DNA of 64,000 nucleotides from CF-46 sp963760735 (GCA_963760735.1 CAVXEB010000004.1:1674001-1738000); one strand, 5' to 3'; counted from the first letter of the stretch, positions 1-10,408 are shown. Program-made: numbers and translations. Notes: generated by a model from the letters alone, not told the origin.

Positions 1-1
1 C

Positions 2-1081
2 TACTTCCCGCGGATCCTCGAGGACATCGCGGCGGCCCGCGACCACGTCCACCTCCTGTTCTATGCGTTCCGCCCCGGGTCGATCGCCGACGCGTTCGTC
101 GACGCCCTGGCGGAACGGGCGTCCGCGGGCCTGGAGGTCAAGGTCGCCGTCGACGCCGTGGGCAGCGCGATCGACGGTCCGGGCCGCCGCCTGTACGACC
201 GGCTCCGAGCGGCCGGGGTGCAGATCGTGTCCAACGACGGGATCCTCGTCCTCCGGCGTGGCCTGATCGGCGATCGTCGCCTCGAGTTCCACGCGGAGGA
301 CGCGCTCCACTTCGACCACCGCAAGATGATGGTCATCGACGGTCGGGTGGCCTACGTGGGCGGGACGGGGATCGAGGACCACTTCGCCGACGGCCGGTTC
401 GCCGACGCGATGTGCCGGGTAACCGGACCGATCGTGTCCCACGTCCAACTCGCCTTCCTGACGAGCTGGGTCAAGGACGGCGGCCCGCGACCGCCGGACC
501 TCGACGGGATCTTCCTCGACGAGGTGTCGCGATCGCCGGACGCGCCAGTCGACGGACTCGACGTGACCCTGCTGATGAATGTCCCCGGGACGGGCCACCA
601 CCCGATCCGCGAGGCGATCCTGACCTCGCTGGACGAGGCACGCGCCGTGGTCGACATCGTGAACCCGTACATCGCCAACGCGAAGGTGATCCGGGGATTG
701 ATCACGGCGGCCGAACGCGGTGCGGCGGTCCGCGTCGTCATCCCGGCCGAGCCGCGCCCGCCGTACGCGATCGCCGCGTTCCGGGCCTGGCTGCCGGCCC
801 TCCTCGGGGCCGGGGTGACCGTGGTCCGCCATCCCGGCATGGCCCACGCGAAGATCTACCGCTTCGACGATCGGCTGCTGATCGGCAGCTGCAACCTCGA
901 CGACCTTTCCCTGTTCCGGAACGACGAGCTCGACCTCCAGTTCGACGGCCCCGCCGTTCCCGCCCTCGCCGAGCCCGTGTTCGAGGAGCTCGTCGCGGCC
1001 TCGTCGCCGGCGAAGCCCTCGTCGCGCCGCATGAGCCGAGCCTGGGAGCAGCTGTTGGCCCGTTCGTCCCGGCTGCTGTAG
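2..1081 (+). CDS. Phospholipase D / cardiolipin synthase-like protein, 5' truncated by the window edge
   Basis: The frame is open from base 2, so the true start lies outside the window; 359 residues remain. Two HxK(x)4D motifs of the phospholipase D superfamily are visible: HRKMMVID about 105 residues in, followed by GGTGIED, and HAKIYRFD near residue 284, followed by GSCNLDD. The paired motifs form one active site, as in bacterial cardiolipin synthases, which join two phosphatidylglycerols at the membrane. The part seen carries no transmembrane segment; an N-terminal one could be missing. The gene is followed after 63 bases by a permease on the same strand. Membership of the PLD family is certain. 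Cardiolipin synthesis is the likeliest role, but other phosphatidyltransferases share this layout. Confidence 0.9.
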   Translation, partial: YFPRILEDIAAARDHVHLLFYAFRPGSIADAFVDALAERASAGLEVKVAVDAVGSAIDGPGRRLYDRLRAAGVQIVSNDGILVLRRGLIGDRRLEFHAEDALHFDHRKMMVIDGRVAYVGGTGIEDHFADGRFADAMCRVTGPIVSHVQLAFLTSWVKDGGPRPPDLDGIFLDEVSRSPDAPVDGLDVTLLMNVPGTGHHPIREAILTSLDEARAVVDIVNPYIANAKVIRGLITAAERGAAVRVVIPAEPRPPYAIAAFRAWLPALLGAGVTVVRHPGMAHAKIYRFDDRLLIGSCNLDDLSLFRNDELDLQFDGPAVPALAEPVFEELVAASSPAKPSSRRMSRAWEQLLARSSRLL

Positions 1082-1144
1082 GGTGCGCGTCTCACGACCA
1101 CCCGACGGATGGCTGCCGTCGGGATCAGCGACCGGAGGACGGTG

Positions 1145-2434
1145 ATGGCCGCTAACGATCGATCGGCCCAGCAACGCCATGCCGCCGCCGCGTGGGCCGA
1201 TCTGCGCGACCGGCTCCGGACCGTCACGCCGCAGGCAATCGGGCGCGCCGGCATCGTGCTCGTCGCGCTCGCCGGCGGCGCCTGGCTCACCCGGGCGACC
1301 TGGCCGGCGCTCCTGCCGTTCATCGTCGGCGGGCTGATCACCTACCAGCTCCTGCCGGTGGTCGATGCGCTCGATCGGGTGATGCCCCGATTCCTTGCCG
1401 CCCTCATCTCGGTGGTCGCGGTGGTCGCGGTGGTTGTCGGCATCGCCCTCCTGATCCTGCCGCCGCTCGCGAACGTCTTCGTCCGCTTCGCGACCGACCT
1501 CCCAACGGCCACGGACGTGGACCGGGCCGTCGGGGACCTGGAGAAGCAGCTTGGGACCCTACCGGACGGATCCGCGGCCGTGATCATCCCCGTGCTGACG
1601 GCCCTGACGACCGCGTTCCGCGACTTCGTGGGCGGAGCCGCGGGCAACCTGGACGACATCGTCCGGGCCTCGGTGGCGGCCCTCCTCAATACGATCGGGG
1701 CGCTCCTCGGGCTGATCGTCCTGCCGACCTGGATGCTCGTGGTGATGAACGACAAGGAGCGGGCGCGGACCGCGATCGACCGGCGGATCGCGTCGGGGTT
1801 CCGACGCGATGCATGGGCGCTCGTGGCGATCGTCGATCGGGCCGCGGGAGCCTACCTCCGCGGCTACGTCGTGACGGCGGGCATCGTCGCCCTCCTCGCC
1901 TACGTCGGGCTGAGGATCTCGCCGCAGGTCGGTGGCCCGACGTTCCAGGAGCCCCTGGCGCTGGCGGCGTTCGCCGGCATCGCCCAGGTCGTGCCCATCA
2001 TCGGCACCATCATCGGCCTGCTCCCGGCGGCGCTCCTTCTGCCGCTCGCACCTGATCGCGCCGCCACGTACCTCGCGGTCTACGTCGGCGCGCGGATCAT
2101 CGGGTCGTCGCTCGTCGGCAACCGGATCATGGGCCGGCGACTCGGCGTCCACCCGGCGATCCTGGTCCCGGCGGTCGTGATGATCGGCCAGTTCGGCGTC
2201 CTCCCTCTGCTGCTCGCGGCGCCGATCGTCGCGATCGTCGTCGACGTGATCCGGTACCTCCACGGGCGGTTGTCGGAGCCGCCTCGTCCCGCGGGCGTGC
2301 TGCCGCACGAGATGGCGGGCACGCTCATGACGAACGCGCCGGTCCCGCGCACGCCGGCCGTCTATCGCCAGCCCAGAGCGCCGCAGCCGATCCCGCTGAC
2401 GGCGACGCCGGCGACGCCGGTGGCACGACCGTGA
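1145..2434 (+). CDS. AI-2E family transporter (UPF0118 permease)
   Basis: The protein has 429 residues. It shows the family layout: two hydrophobic segments near the N-terminus, a third (VVAVVVGIALLILPPLANVF), a soluble middle part, then a cluster of hydrophobic helices in the second half, including the conserved run AGIAQVVPIIGTIIGLLP. Family members include the AI-2 exporter TqsA but also sodium/proton antiporters and many of unknown substrate, so the cargo is unknown. The start is ATG 1145 (in-frame GTG at 1142 directly before it), chosen because GGAGG lies about 6 bases upstream. The C-terminal tail, rich in Pro and Ala, is likely cytoplasmic and disordered. A second, distant paralogue lies at 23309-24364. 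An SPFH protein follows after 17 bases, so the two are probably co-transcribed. Confidence 0.88.
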   Translation: MAANDRSAQQRHAAAAWADLRDRLRTVTPQAIGRAGIVLVALAGGAWLTRATWPALLPFIVGGLITYQLLPVVDALDRVMPRFLAALISVVAVVAVVVGIALLILPPLANVFVRFATDLPTATDVDRAVGDLEKQLGTLPDGSAAVIIPVLTALTTAFRDFVGGAAGNLDDIVRASVAALLNTIGALLGLIVLPTWMLVVMNDKERARTAIDRRIASGFRRDAWALVAIVDRAAGAYLRGYVVTAGIVALLAYVGLRISPQVGGPTFQEPLALAAFAGIAQVVPIIGTIIGLLPAALLLPLAPDRAATYLAVYVGARIIGSSLVGNRIMGRRLGVHPAILVPAVVMIGQFGVLPLLLAAPIVAIVVDVIRYLHGRLSEPPRPAGVLPHEMAGTLMTNAPVPRTPAVYRQPRAPQPIPLTATPATPVARP

Positions 2435-2451
2435 CACGGGAGGGATGAGCC

Positions 2452-3633
2452 ATGACCGATGACGTCGTCGTCGACAGCTCGGCGGCCGACGCAACCGCCC
2501 AGCCGACGGCGCTCGCGAACCAGCTGACGCAGGTCCGCGTTCCCCTCTCCGACACGGCCGAGGCCCTCTCGACGCCGGACTCCGCGGGGCGGCTGCCGAT
2601 CATCGTTCTGCCGGAGCACGCCCTCCGGATCCGCAACGAGCTCGTGATCGCGGGCGTGATCGCGATCGTCGTCGGCCTCTTCCTCGACCTCGACCTCGGC
2701 CCGCGGACCGGGCTGTTCGCGCTTGGCGGCGTCCTCATCGTCCTGGGCGTCTTCCAGTCGTTCCGGGTCCCGGTCCCCGAGGGCTCGCGAGCGATCCTCC
2801 TGAAGGGCGGCCGGTTCTCCCGGACCCTCGGGCCGGGCAACCATTTCGTGCCGCCGTGGATCATCGTCAGCCAGATCGTCACGAGCCGGGAGACGCCGTT
2901 CGATGCGGTCGCGATGGAGACCCCGACGAGCGACGACGTCCGGACGAACATCGACATCCTGATGACGTTCCGGATCGAGGCGCCCGAGAAGTTCGTCTTC
3001 ACGATCTCGGCCCCGGACTTCGACCAGGTCTGCCAGGCGACCTGCCAGGAGGCGGTTCGCCTCCTGGTCCGCGACAAGACGTCCGAGGGCATCCTCGACC
3101 TGCGCCATGCGGACGCGGAGCGGCTCCGGACGGAGATTGGTTCCGCGCTCGAGCCATACGGCGTCCTCGTCGTCCGGGTGGTCGTGACCCATGTCCTGCC
3201 GCCGCTCGAGTTCATCGCGTCGCGGGAGTCCCGCCGACTGGCGACCCTGCAGCGAGCCGAGGAGCAGGAACAGCACGCCCTCGCCCTGGTCCGCCAGAAG
3301 GACAAGGAGGAGCTCCTGCGGGTCACGATCGAGGCCCGTCGGGAGGCGATCGAGCTGGAGGCGGCCAACGAGGTCGCCCGGCTCGAGCGGCTCGAGGCCC
3401 GGATCCACGACTACCCGAACGCGATGCACTGGGACGTCGAGAGCCAGCGGCTCGAGGTCGCCCGGTCGCTCGCGGGGAACACCCGGGCGATGGTGTCCGT
3501 GGGCCAGGGCAACGATGTCGCCACTGCGCTGATCCGGCACACGCTGCCGGAGGACGGGTTGCCGGCGGCCGCACCGGAGCCTGCGGCCAAGAATCCTGCT
3601 TCAGCTCCGCCGTCGGGACGCGCCCGGCGCTGA
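2452..3633 (+). CDS. SPFH / band 7 domain protein
   Basis: The protein has 393 residues. Two adjacent hydrophobic segments (about residues 62-105: VIAGVIAIVVGLFLDL, then FALGGVLIVLGVF) anchor it. They are followed by a band 7/SPFH domain (FRVPVPEGSRAILLKGGRF through about residue 260), a charged helical stretch rich in Arg, Glu and Ala (ESRRLATLQRAEEQEQHALAL onward) likely to form a coiled coil, and a Pro/Ala-rich tail. Such stomatin/flotillin-like proteins oligomerise at the membrane and scaffold microdomains or proteases. The start ATG follows a GGGAGG Shine-Dalgarno by about 9 bases. It lies 17 bases after the AI-2E permease and converges on the HAD gene. Confidence 0.85.
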   Translation: MTDDVVVDSSAADATAQPTALANQLTQVRVPLSDTAEALSTPDSAGRLPIIVLPEHALRIRNELVIAGVIAIVVGLFLDLDLGPRTGLFALGGVLIVLGVFQSFRVPVPEGSRAILLKGGRFSRTLGPGNHFVPPWIIVSQIVTSRETPFDAVAMETPTSDDVRTNIDILMTFRIEAPEKFVFTISAPDFDQVCQATCQEAVRLLVRDKTSEGILDLRHADAERLRTEIGSALEPYGVLVVRVVVTHVLPPLEFIASRESRRLATLQRAEEQEQHALALVRQKDKEELLRVTIEARREAIELEAANEVARLERLEARIHDYPNAMHWDVESQRLEVARSLAGNTRAMVSVGQGNDVATALIRHTLPEDGLPAAAPEPAAKNPASAPPSGRARR

Positions 3634-3636
3634 ATA

Positions 3637-3667
3637 CGGCGGCGGGGCCGTCGCGTCCGAGCCGCCG
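3637..3667. terminator. Weak hairpin between convergent genes
   Basis: A 7-bp inverted repeat (CGGCGGC at 3637-3643, GCCGCCG at 3661-3667) with a 17-base loop fills the 41-base gap between the convergent SPFH and HAD genes. There is no T-run. It could end transcripts from either side, but the long loop makes this tentative. Confidence 0.3.
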
Positions 3668-3674
3668 GTCACGC

Positions 3675-4607
3675 TCACGCGGGCGGGTCGGCGAACACGG
3701 TCGACCAGTCGTTCTTCACGCTGATGACGGTCCAGCCGTCGGTCTTCGCTTGTTCGAGCGCCCGCTCGGCTCCCTTCACGTACTCGAACTCGCGATCGGG
3801 ATCGTCGTGCAGGACGAGGAGGCGAAGGCCGGGTCTGACGGTCGTCCCGGCGAAGGTCAGCATCGGGATGTCGCCGTTGGAGTTGCCGCCGGCCACGAGT
3901 GGCCGCCGGCCGATCCGGCTCCAGATGCGAATCGGCTTGGCCGGGCCGTCGTCGAACACGTCGGGGGCCGCCGCATAGACGAGCGAGCCGTCTCCTTCGT
4001 CCACCCAGCTGAGCTCGTTCGAGCTCCCGATGATCCGCTCGGGCGACAGCCCGTAGACGTCCTGGGCGAAGCCGCGCATGAAGTCGCGGTTGCCACCGGA
4101 CGCGATGAACACGGTGAAGCCGTTCGCCTCGAGAAAGCGGAGCAGCTCCACCATCGGCTGGAAGGCGACAGCGTGGAAGGGACGCTGCAACGTGGGGTGA
4201 GACACGTCGCGGACGAAGGCCGCCGCCTGGGTGCCGTAGTCCTCCACCTCGACGCCCGCGAAGGCACCGATCACGCCGGCCATCACGACCTTCACATCGG
4301 TCTCGTCGCCGGCGTAGTGCTTGTCGATCGCGCCGCCGAGCCAGGCGTAGTCGCGTTCGACGGCCGCTTTCCAGGGCTGTCGATCACGGAGGGACGGGTC
4401 GGCCTCGGCCATCGCGGTCCAGCGCTGGAGGATGAACACGAGCTCCACCGGCATCGGCTTCTCGGCCCAGAGCGTTCCGTCGTTGTCGAACACGGCGATC
4501 CGCTCCGGGATCGGGACGGCGTCGGGTCCGGTCGTGGCCCGATCGACGAAGTCGACGATGGCGGTCTTCGTCGGGGTGTCGTTCCAGGAGGCGAGGGCAT
4601 CGGCCAT
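3675..4607 (-). CDS. HAD-superfamily hydrolase in the sulfatase operon
   Basis: The protein has 310 residues. The HAD signature DxDGT is clear (FDNDGTLWAEKP about residue 40), with motif II-like IASGGNRDFM and motif III/IV-like VAGGNSNGDIPML near the C-terminus, so the Asp nucleophile and metal-binding acids are present. It belongs to the SerB-like phosphatase branch; substrate unknown. ATG 4607 is 3 bases past the stop of the upstream sulfatase; an alternative TTG at 4613 would overlap that stop. The tight spacing indicates one mRNA with the sulfatase. A role in handling the products of organic sulfate or phosphate ester cleavage is inference from context only. Confidence 0.85.
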   Translation of the reverse strand: MADALASWNDTPTKTAIVDFVDRATTGPDAVPIPERIAVFDNDGTLWAEKPMPVELVFILQRWTAMAEADPSLRDRQPWKAAVERDYAWLGGAIDKHYAGDETDVKVVMAGVIGAFAGVEVEDYGTQAAAFVRDVSHPTLQRPFHAVAFQPMVELLRFLEANGFTVFIASGGNRDFMRGFAQDVYGLSPERIIGSSNELSWVDEGDGSLVYAAAPDVFDDGPAKPIRIWSRIGRRPLVAGGNSNGDIPMLTFAGTTVRPGLRLLVLHDDPDREFEYVKGAERALEQAKTDGWTVISVKNDWSTVFADPPA

Positions 4608-4609
4608 CG

Positions 4610-6151
4610 TCAATGACCCGCCGTCAGCGCCGCCTCAAGCTTCTCGACAACTTGATCGATCGTGAAGCTCGCGGCCCGCTGGCGCGGCGGGAAGTCGTTG
4701 AAGGTCGCGAGGAACTGCGCCGTCACCGACGTCGCCGCAAGAGCCAGATAGTCGTTGTCCACGAACCAATCCCAGTAGGTGTTCGACGTGACATCGGCCC
4801 GCTCGAACGGGTCCGTTCGCAGGTTGAAGAGCTTGGGCACACGCAGGACGGTGAAGGGTTCGAACCAGATCTCGAGCGTGCCCTGCCGGCGCTGCTCCAT
4901 GAAGACGACCTTCCAGTTGTCGAACCGGATCCCGAGGACGTCGCCGTCGTCCGAGAAGTAGATGAACCCTTGGCGCGGGCCCTTCTCCTGCTCACCGGTC
5001 AGGTACGGGAGGAAGTTGTAGCCGTCGATGTGAACCTTGAACGTCTTGTCACCGACGGTCTGGCCGGCCATCAGCTTGTCGACCGCGTCCGGATCGCCGG
5101 CCGCGGCGAGGAACGTCGGCAGCCAGTCGTGGTGCTGGATGATCTCGTTCGACACCACGCCGGCCGGGATGTGGCCCGGCCAGCGGACCATCTCCGGGAT
5201 TCGGAAAGCGCCCTCCCAGTTCGTGTTCTTCTCGCTCCGGAAGGGGGTCATTCCGGCGTCCGGCCAGGTGTTCATGTGCGGCCCGTTGTCGGTCGAGTAG
5301 ATGACGATCGTGTCCTCGGCCAGGCCGAGCTCGTCGATGACGTCGAGCACCTCGCCGACGTTCCGGTCGTGGTCGATCATCGTGTCGTGATAGGGGGACT
5401 GCCACCGACCTGCCTGCCCGCGACTCTCCGGCTTCGTGTGCGTGCGCACGTGCATGTGGGTGAAGTTGACCCAGGCGAAGAACGGCGTCCCGATGGCGTG
5501 CTGGCGCTTGATGAAATCAGACGCGGCAGCGGCGATGTCGTCGTCGATCGTCTCCATCCGCTTCTTGGTGAGCGGGCCGGTGTCCTCGATCTTCTGCTTG
5601 CCCACCCTGCCCCAGCGCGGTTCATCGGTCGCGTCGTCGTTGTCCGTCGCCGATGAGCGGATCACGCCACGCGGCCCGAAGCGGGCCTTGAAGTTCGGGA
5701 AATCCTTCTCCGGCGGGTAGTTCGGGAGCTCCGGCTCCTCCTCGGCGTTGAGGTGATAGAGGTTGCCGAAGAACTCGTCGAAGCCGTGGACCGTCGGCAG
5801 GTATTTGTTCAGGTCCCCGAGATGGTTTTTGCCGAACTGCCCGGTCGCATAGCCGAGGGGCTTCAGCAGCTCGGCGATCGTCGGATCCTCGGCCTGCAGT
5901 CCGACATCAGCGCCGGGCACGCCGACCTTGCTGAGCCCGGTCCGGAAGACGCTCTGGCCGGTGAGGAAGGACGAGCGGCCGGCCGTGCAGCTCTGCTCGC
6001 CATACGAGTCCGTGAACCGCATGCCCTCGTTCGCGACCCGATCGATGTTCGGCGTGCGGTAGCCCATGAGGCCGTCGCTGTAGCAGCTCAGGTTCGTGAT
6101 GCCGATGTCGTCACCCCAGATGACGAGGATGTTCGGCTTCCCGTTCGGCAT
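4610..6151 (-). CDS. Arylsulfatase (type I, formylglycine-dependent)
   Basis: The protein has 513 residues and belongs to the alkaline phosphatase/sulfatase superfamily. The metal-binding Asp pair sits in ILVIWGDDIG (residues 14-15) and the maturation motif CxxxR is C55-T-A-G-R59, so Cys55 should be converted to formylglycine by the enzyme encoded at 13956-14921. Later sulfatase signatures such as IYSTDNGPH are present. No signal peptide is visible, which suggests a cytoplasmic enzyme. I chose ATG 6151 because GGGAG lies 6 bases upstream; ATG 6157 abuts that GGGAG with no spacing. The downstream HAD gene follows almost directly. The substrate cannot be told from sequence. Confidence 0.92.
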   Translation of the reverse strand: MPNGKPNILVIWGDDIGITNLSCYSDGLMGYRTPNIDRVANEGMRFTDSYGEQSCTAGRSSFLTGQSVFRTGLSKVGVPGADVGLQAEDPTIAELLKPLGYATGQFGKNHLGDLNKYLPTVHGFDEFFGNLYHLNAEEEPELPNYPPEKDFPNFKARFGPRGVIRSSATDNDDATDEPRWGRVGKQKIEDTGPLTKKRMETIDDDIAAAASDFIKRQHAIGTPFFAWVNFTHMHVRTHTKPESRGQAGRWQSPYHDTMIDHDRNVGEVLDVIDELGLAEDTIVIYSTDNGPHMNTWPDAGMTPFRSEKNTNWEGAFRIPEMVRWPGHIPAGVVSNEIIQHHDWLPTFLAAAGDPDAVDKLMAGQTVGDKTFKVHIDGYNFLPYLTGEQEKGPRQGFIYFSDDGDVLGIRFDNWKVVFMEQRRQGTLEIWFEPFTVLRVPKLFNLRTDPFERADVTSNTYWDWFVDNDYLALAATSVTAQFLATFNDFPPRQRAASFTIDQVVEKLEAALTAGH

Positions 6152-6237
6152 GGTCATCTCCCGTGGCAGGTTAGGTTGCGGCGGACGTGGCCCGTCAACG
6201 GTCGGCGGGCATATCGCGTGTCAGCGAACGAGCACGG

Positions 6238-7923
6238 TCACGGAGATCCGCCGGCCGGGCTGCCGACCGGCGAGGGCACCCGAGACGGGGCGGCGGGCGC
6301 CGGCGCCTGGCCGGTGTCGAGCTGGTGGTACTCCTCGAGGAGGCGCCGCTCCTCGTCCCGCCGGGGGAACTTGAAGGCGACCAGGACCGCCCCGAGCAGG
6401 ACCGCGACGATGCCGGCGATGTAGGCGTATTGATCCCCGGCGAGGAAGGCCTCCCTGGCGCCGGCAATGATCTGGGTGCTGTACTGGGGGTACTGGGCGG
6501 CGATGTCGGCTGCACCTGCATACGACATCGTGAGCTCGCTCTGGACGGCGGCGGTCAGGTCCGCATTCGGCGGGGCGCCCGCGACGACGGCGGCGGCCGC
6601 GGTCGCGTAGCCGGCCGTCAGGAGGGCGCCGAAGATCGACTGCATGATCGCGCCGCCCAGGTCGCGCTGAAGGTCGGCCGTCCCGGACGCCATGCCCGCT
6701 CGGGTGACCGGGACCGAGCCGGTCAGCGACCGGGACGCGGGCGTGCCGGCGAACCCGACACCGACGCCGACGAGTCCGTACCCGAGACCGACGACAGCGT
6801 AGGGGCTGCCCTCCTGCCAGAGCAGGAGCATCGTGACGAAGCCGAGCAGGACGAACACGTAGCCGAGAAGCAGCGTGAACCGCGCCCCTCTGGCTTCGAC
6901 GAGCTTCGCCGAGCGCGGGGCCACGATGACCATCAACACCGCGGCCGGCAGGATCGAGGCACCCGCGGCCAGGGTCGAGTAGCCCAGCACGTTCTGGAGG
7001 TACTGCTGGCCGATGAACATCGCGCCCATGAGCGAGCCGAACACGATGATGCCGGCGAGAGCGGCGACCCAGAACGTGGGACGGGCCGCGATATCCAGGT
7101 CGTACAGCGGGTTCCCGGCCCGACGCTGGCGGATGACGAACCCGACCGTCGCGGCGATCGCCACCAGGGCAAGGCCGATGACGGCGGTGCCCATGTTCGG
7201 GACCGGTGCGAAGTTGATCGAGAGGATCAGCGAGCCGACGAGGACCGCGGAGAGGATGCCGCCGAGGTTGTCGACCGTCTCGTCGGTCTCGTTGACGTGG
7301 GCCGGCACGTTCCGCCACGCCATGAACAGGGCGACGGCGGCGAGCGGCAGCGTCACGAGGAACACGGAGCCCCACTCGAATCGCTCCAGCAGGAACCCCG
7401 ACACGAGCGGCCCGAGCGCGGCAATCGCCCCGCCGAGCGCCGACCACAGGGCGATCGAGTGAGTTCGGGCGGGACCCGGGCCCCAGAGCGCCGTGATGAG
7501 GGCGAGCGTCGTCGGGTAGGCCATGCCGGCGGAGACGCCGCCGACGATCCGGGCGAGGATGAGGACCTCGATCGTCGGCGCGAACGCGGCAACCAGGCAG
7601 GCCGGGATCGAGAGCCCGATGCCCAGCAACAGCATCATCTTGCGCCCGTAGCGATCTCCGAGCGCGCCGAGCCAGAGCACCGAGGCGGCCAGGCCGAGCG
7701 AGTAGCCGACGGCGACGAGGTTCAGCTGCGTCTGGGACGCGTCGAACGCGAGCCCGATCGAGGGCAGCGCGACGTTCGCGACCGACAGGTTGAGGTTCGC
7801 GACCGCCGCGACGATGATCAGCGACGCGAGGATCCGGCCGCCGTTGGCCGGGACGATGCCGGAGCTGGATGCGGCCGCGGTCCCGCCCGGCGGGGCTGAC
7901 GACGGCGCCGGAGCGTTGGTCAT
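6238..7923 (-). CDS. MFS transporter, DHA2-like (14 TM segments expected)
   Basis: The protein has 561 residues. Hydrophobic segments run along almost the whole length, beginning at about residue 24 (ILASLIIVAAVANLNLSVAN), with motif A (GALGDRYGRKMMLLLG) between the second and third helices. Length and segment number fit the 14-helix drug:proton antiporter-2 family (EmrB/QacA type). A charged C-terminal tail (RRDEERRLLEEY) is cytoplasmic. Its ATG overlaps the stop of the preceding sulfatase (ATGA), so the two are translationally coupled. Export or uptake of a sulfated compound or its product is a reasonable guess from context; multidrug export is the family default. Confidence 0.9.
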   Translation of the reverse strand: MTNAPAPSSAPPGGTAAASSSGIVPANGGRILASLIIVAAVANLNLSVANVALPSIGLAFDASQTQLNLVAVGYSLGLAASVLWLGALGDRYGRKMMLLLGIGLSIPACLVAAFAPTIEVLILARIVGGVSAGMAYPTTLALITALWGPGPARTHSIALWSALGGAIAALGPLVSGFLLERFEWGSVFLVTLPLAAVALFMAWRNVPAHVNETDETVDNLGGILSAVLVGSLILSINFAPVPNMGTAVIGLALVAIAATVGFVIRQRRAGNPLYDLDIAARPTFWVAALAGIIVFGSLMGAMFIGQQYLQNVLGYSTLAAGASILPAAVLMVIVAPRSAKLVEARGARFTLLLGYVFVLLGFVTMLLLWQEGSPYAVVGLGYGLVGVGVGFAGTPASRSLTGSVPVTRAGMASGTADLQRDLGGAIMQSIFGALLTAGYATAAAAVVAGAPPNADLTAAVQSELTMSYAGAADIAAQYPQYSTQIIAGAREAFLAGDQYAYIAGIVAVLLGAVLVAFKFPRRDEERRLLEEYHQLDTGQAPAPAAPSRVPSPVGSPAGGSP

Positions 7924-10287
7924 TGGCGAGCCATGGCCACGCGATAGCGCTCTTCGGGGGTGATCAGGTGGTCCGCGTCGTCCGCCGCATCGCCCAGGTC
8001 GATCTCGACCCACTGGACGCGCCCGGTGAACACCGTCTCGGCCGAGGTGAGGTCGTCCGTCACGGGCGTGCCGGTGTCGCTGCCGACGTCGCAGGTCTCG
8101 TCAGCCGAGAAAACCATCGGAACGGTTGCGGCGATTCGGCCCTCGCCGACCTTCGTCCCATCGACGAGCAGCGTGGCGGTGCCGCCCTTGGCCAGGCCGC
8201 CACCGTCGTACGCGAACTCGACGCGGATCTGGTGCTCGCCGGCGGCCACGGGATCGTCGCCGTAGACCTTGAACTGCTGCAGTCCGAAGAGGTTGTAGCA
8301 ATGGGCCGGCCGGCCATCCTTGAGGTAGAGGCTCCAGCCGCCGAAGGCGCCGCCCTGGGCGACGATCGTGCCGCTGGCGCCTCCCTCGGGCACCACGATC
8401 TGCGCCGTGACGGCATACGACTTGTTCTTCATCACGATGACCGAGTTCTCGCTCAGGCGGCCCATGCCCGCCGAACAGGATCTGGCGGTTGCCGTGGAGG
8501 AGCTGCGGCCGGCCGGCAAGATCGGGGTTGAAGCGTTCCACGCGACGATCGTCGAGGGGCAGGACGTTGTACTTGCCCGCCTCGATCAGGAACAGCCGCT
8601 GCAGGTGGGCGAGCCGCTCCGGCTGCTCCGCGGCCAGGTCCCGCGCCTGCGTCCAGTCATCCGGGGCGTACAGCTCCCAGACGTCGTCGTCGTAGGCCGG
8701 CAGCTGTGGCCCGACCACCCACGGCGTGGAGTGGCGCGTGACCGCAGTCCAGCCCTGGTGGTAGATGCCGCGGTTGACGAACATCTCGAAGTACTGCGTG
8801 GTGTGCCGCTCGGCGGCTCCTGCGTCGCCGAACGAATATGCCATCGAGACGCCTTCCAGCGGCGCCTGTTGGATCCCGTTCACGAACGACGGCGCCGGCA
8901 GCCCGGCTGCCTCGAGGATCGTGGGGGCGACGTCGATCACGTGGTGGAACTGGTTGCGGATCTCGCCCTTCGCCTGGATCCCCTCGGGCCAGCGGACGAT
9001 CGTGCCGTTCCGGGTGCCGCCCCAATGCGAGGCGACCTGCTTCGTCCACTGGTACGGCGTGTCCATCGCGTGGGCCCAGCCGACCGCGTAGTGGTTGTAG
9101 GCCTCGGGCGTCCCGAACTTGTCGATCCGCGAGGCCATGAACTCGGTCGTCTCCATCGCGGCGGCGCCGTTGAGGACCAGCAGCTCGTTGAACGTCCCCT
9201 GGGGCGTCCCTTCGGCCGAGGCGCCGTTGTCGCCGATCATGCAGTAGACCAGCGTGTTGTCGAGGATGTCGAGCTCCGCCAGCGCGTCGATGAAACGACC
9301 GACGTGATGGTCGGTGTGCTCCATGAAGCCGGCGTAGACCTCCATCTGGCGAGCGAGGACCGGCTTGAGGTCGTCGGCGATCGATTCCCACGACGGGATC
9401 TCGTCGGGTCGGGCCGTCAGCTCCGCGTCCTCCGGGATGACCCCGAGCTCCTTCTGGCGGGCGAGCGTTCGCTCGCGCAGGGCGTCCCAGCCGTCGTCGA
9501 ACTGGCCCTTGTACTTCGCCGACCACTCGAGCGGAACGTGGTGCGGCGCGTGCGTCGCGCCCGGCGCGTAGTAGACGAAGAACGGCTTGTCCGGCATCAA
9601 CGCCTTCTGCTGGCCGACCCACTCGATCGCGCGATCGGTCATGTCCTCGGTGAGGTGGTAGCCCTCCTCGGGCGTTCGATCCGGTTCAACGGGGACGGTG
9701 TCCCGATACAGCGCCGGCGCGTACTGATTCGTCTCACCGCCGATGAAGCCGTAGAAGTGCTCGAACCCGTTGCCCGGCGACGGCCAGCGGTCGAACGGAC
9801 CCATCGGGCTCGTCTCCCAGACCGGGACCTCGTGGCACTTGCCAAATTGCGCCGTGGAGTAGCCGTTGTGCAGGAGGGTCTCGGCCAGGGGGGCCTTGTC
9901 CTTGGGCCGCACGGAACTGTAGCCGGGGGCCGACGTCGCGATCTCGGTGATCCCGCCCATGCCGACGCTGTGGTGGTTGCGGCCGCTCAGGAGCGCGGCG
10001 CGCGTCGGCGAGCAGAGGGCGGTCGTGTGGAAGCGGGTGTACTTCAGTCCCTCTGCGGCGAGTCGCTCGAAGGTCGGCGTGTTGCACGGGCCGCCGAACG
10101 CGCTGGACGACCCGAAGCCGGCGTCGTCGATCAGGATGATCACAACGTTGGGAGCGCCGTCCGGTGGCCGGACCGGAGAGATCGGCGGGAACTGCGTGTC
10201 CGGGTCCTTCGCGTCGTAGGTCGTGACGCCGACCCATTGCGGATCCGGGATCGGCAGATGGGTTCGGTCGAGACGGTCGCTGGACAT
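7920..10287 (-). CDS. Large arylsulfatase, frameshifted near 8467
   Basis: Read in two frames, this encodes a sulfatase of about 788 residues. The metal site IILIDDAGFG (Asp54-55) and maturation motif C92-S-P-T-R96 are intact, and the C-terminal 150 residues form a beta-rich domain (SYAVTAQIVVPEG to LITPEERYRVAM) seen in large arylsulfatases. The upstream frame reads ILFGGHGPPERE; the other continues GMGRLSENSVIVMKNK. Removing one C from the CCC run at 8467-8469 joins them as ILFGGMGRLSEN. The break is therefore one extra base, either an assembly error or a recent mutation. ATG 10287 is the family-like start; GTG 10311 and ATG 10308 are also in frame. The stop overlaps the MFS start. Confidence 0.85.
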
Positions 10288-10408
10288 CGCGCGGGCACCC
10301 CCACTCATCACGTGCTGTGATGACCACTCTGGCCGCGAGCGGTCGCCACGCCCATGGCGCGGACAGGCGTGCGCTGGGGTGGTCCGCCCGCTGGGATTCC
10401 GCGATCTC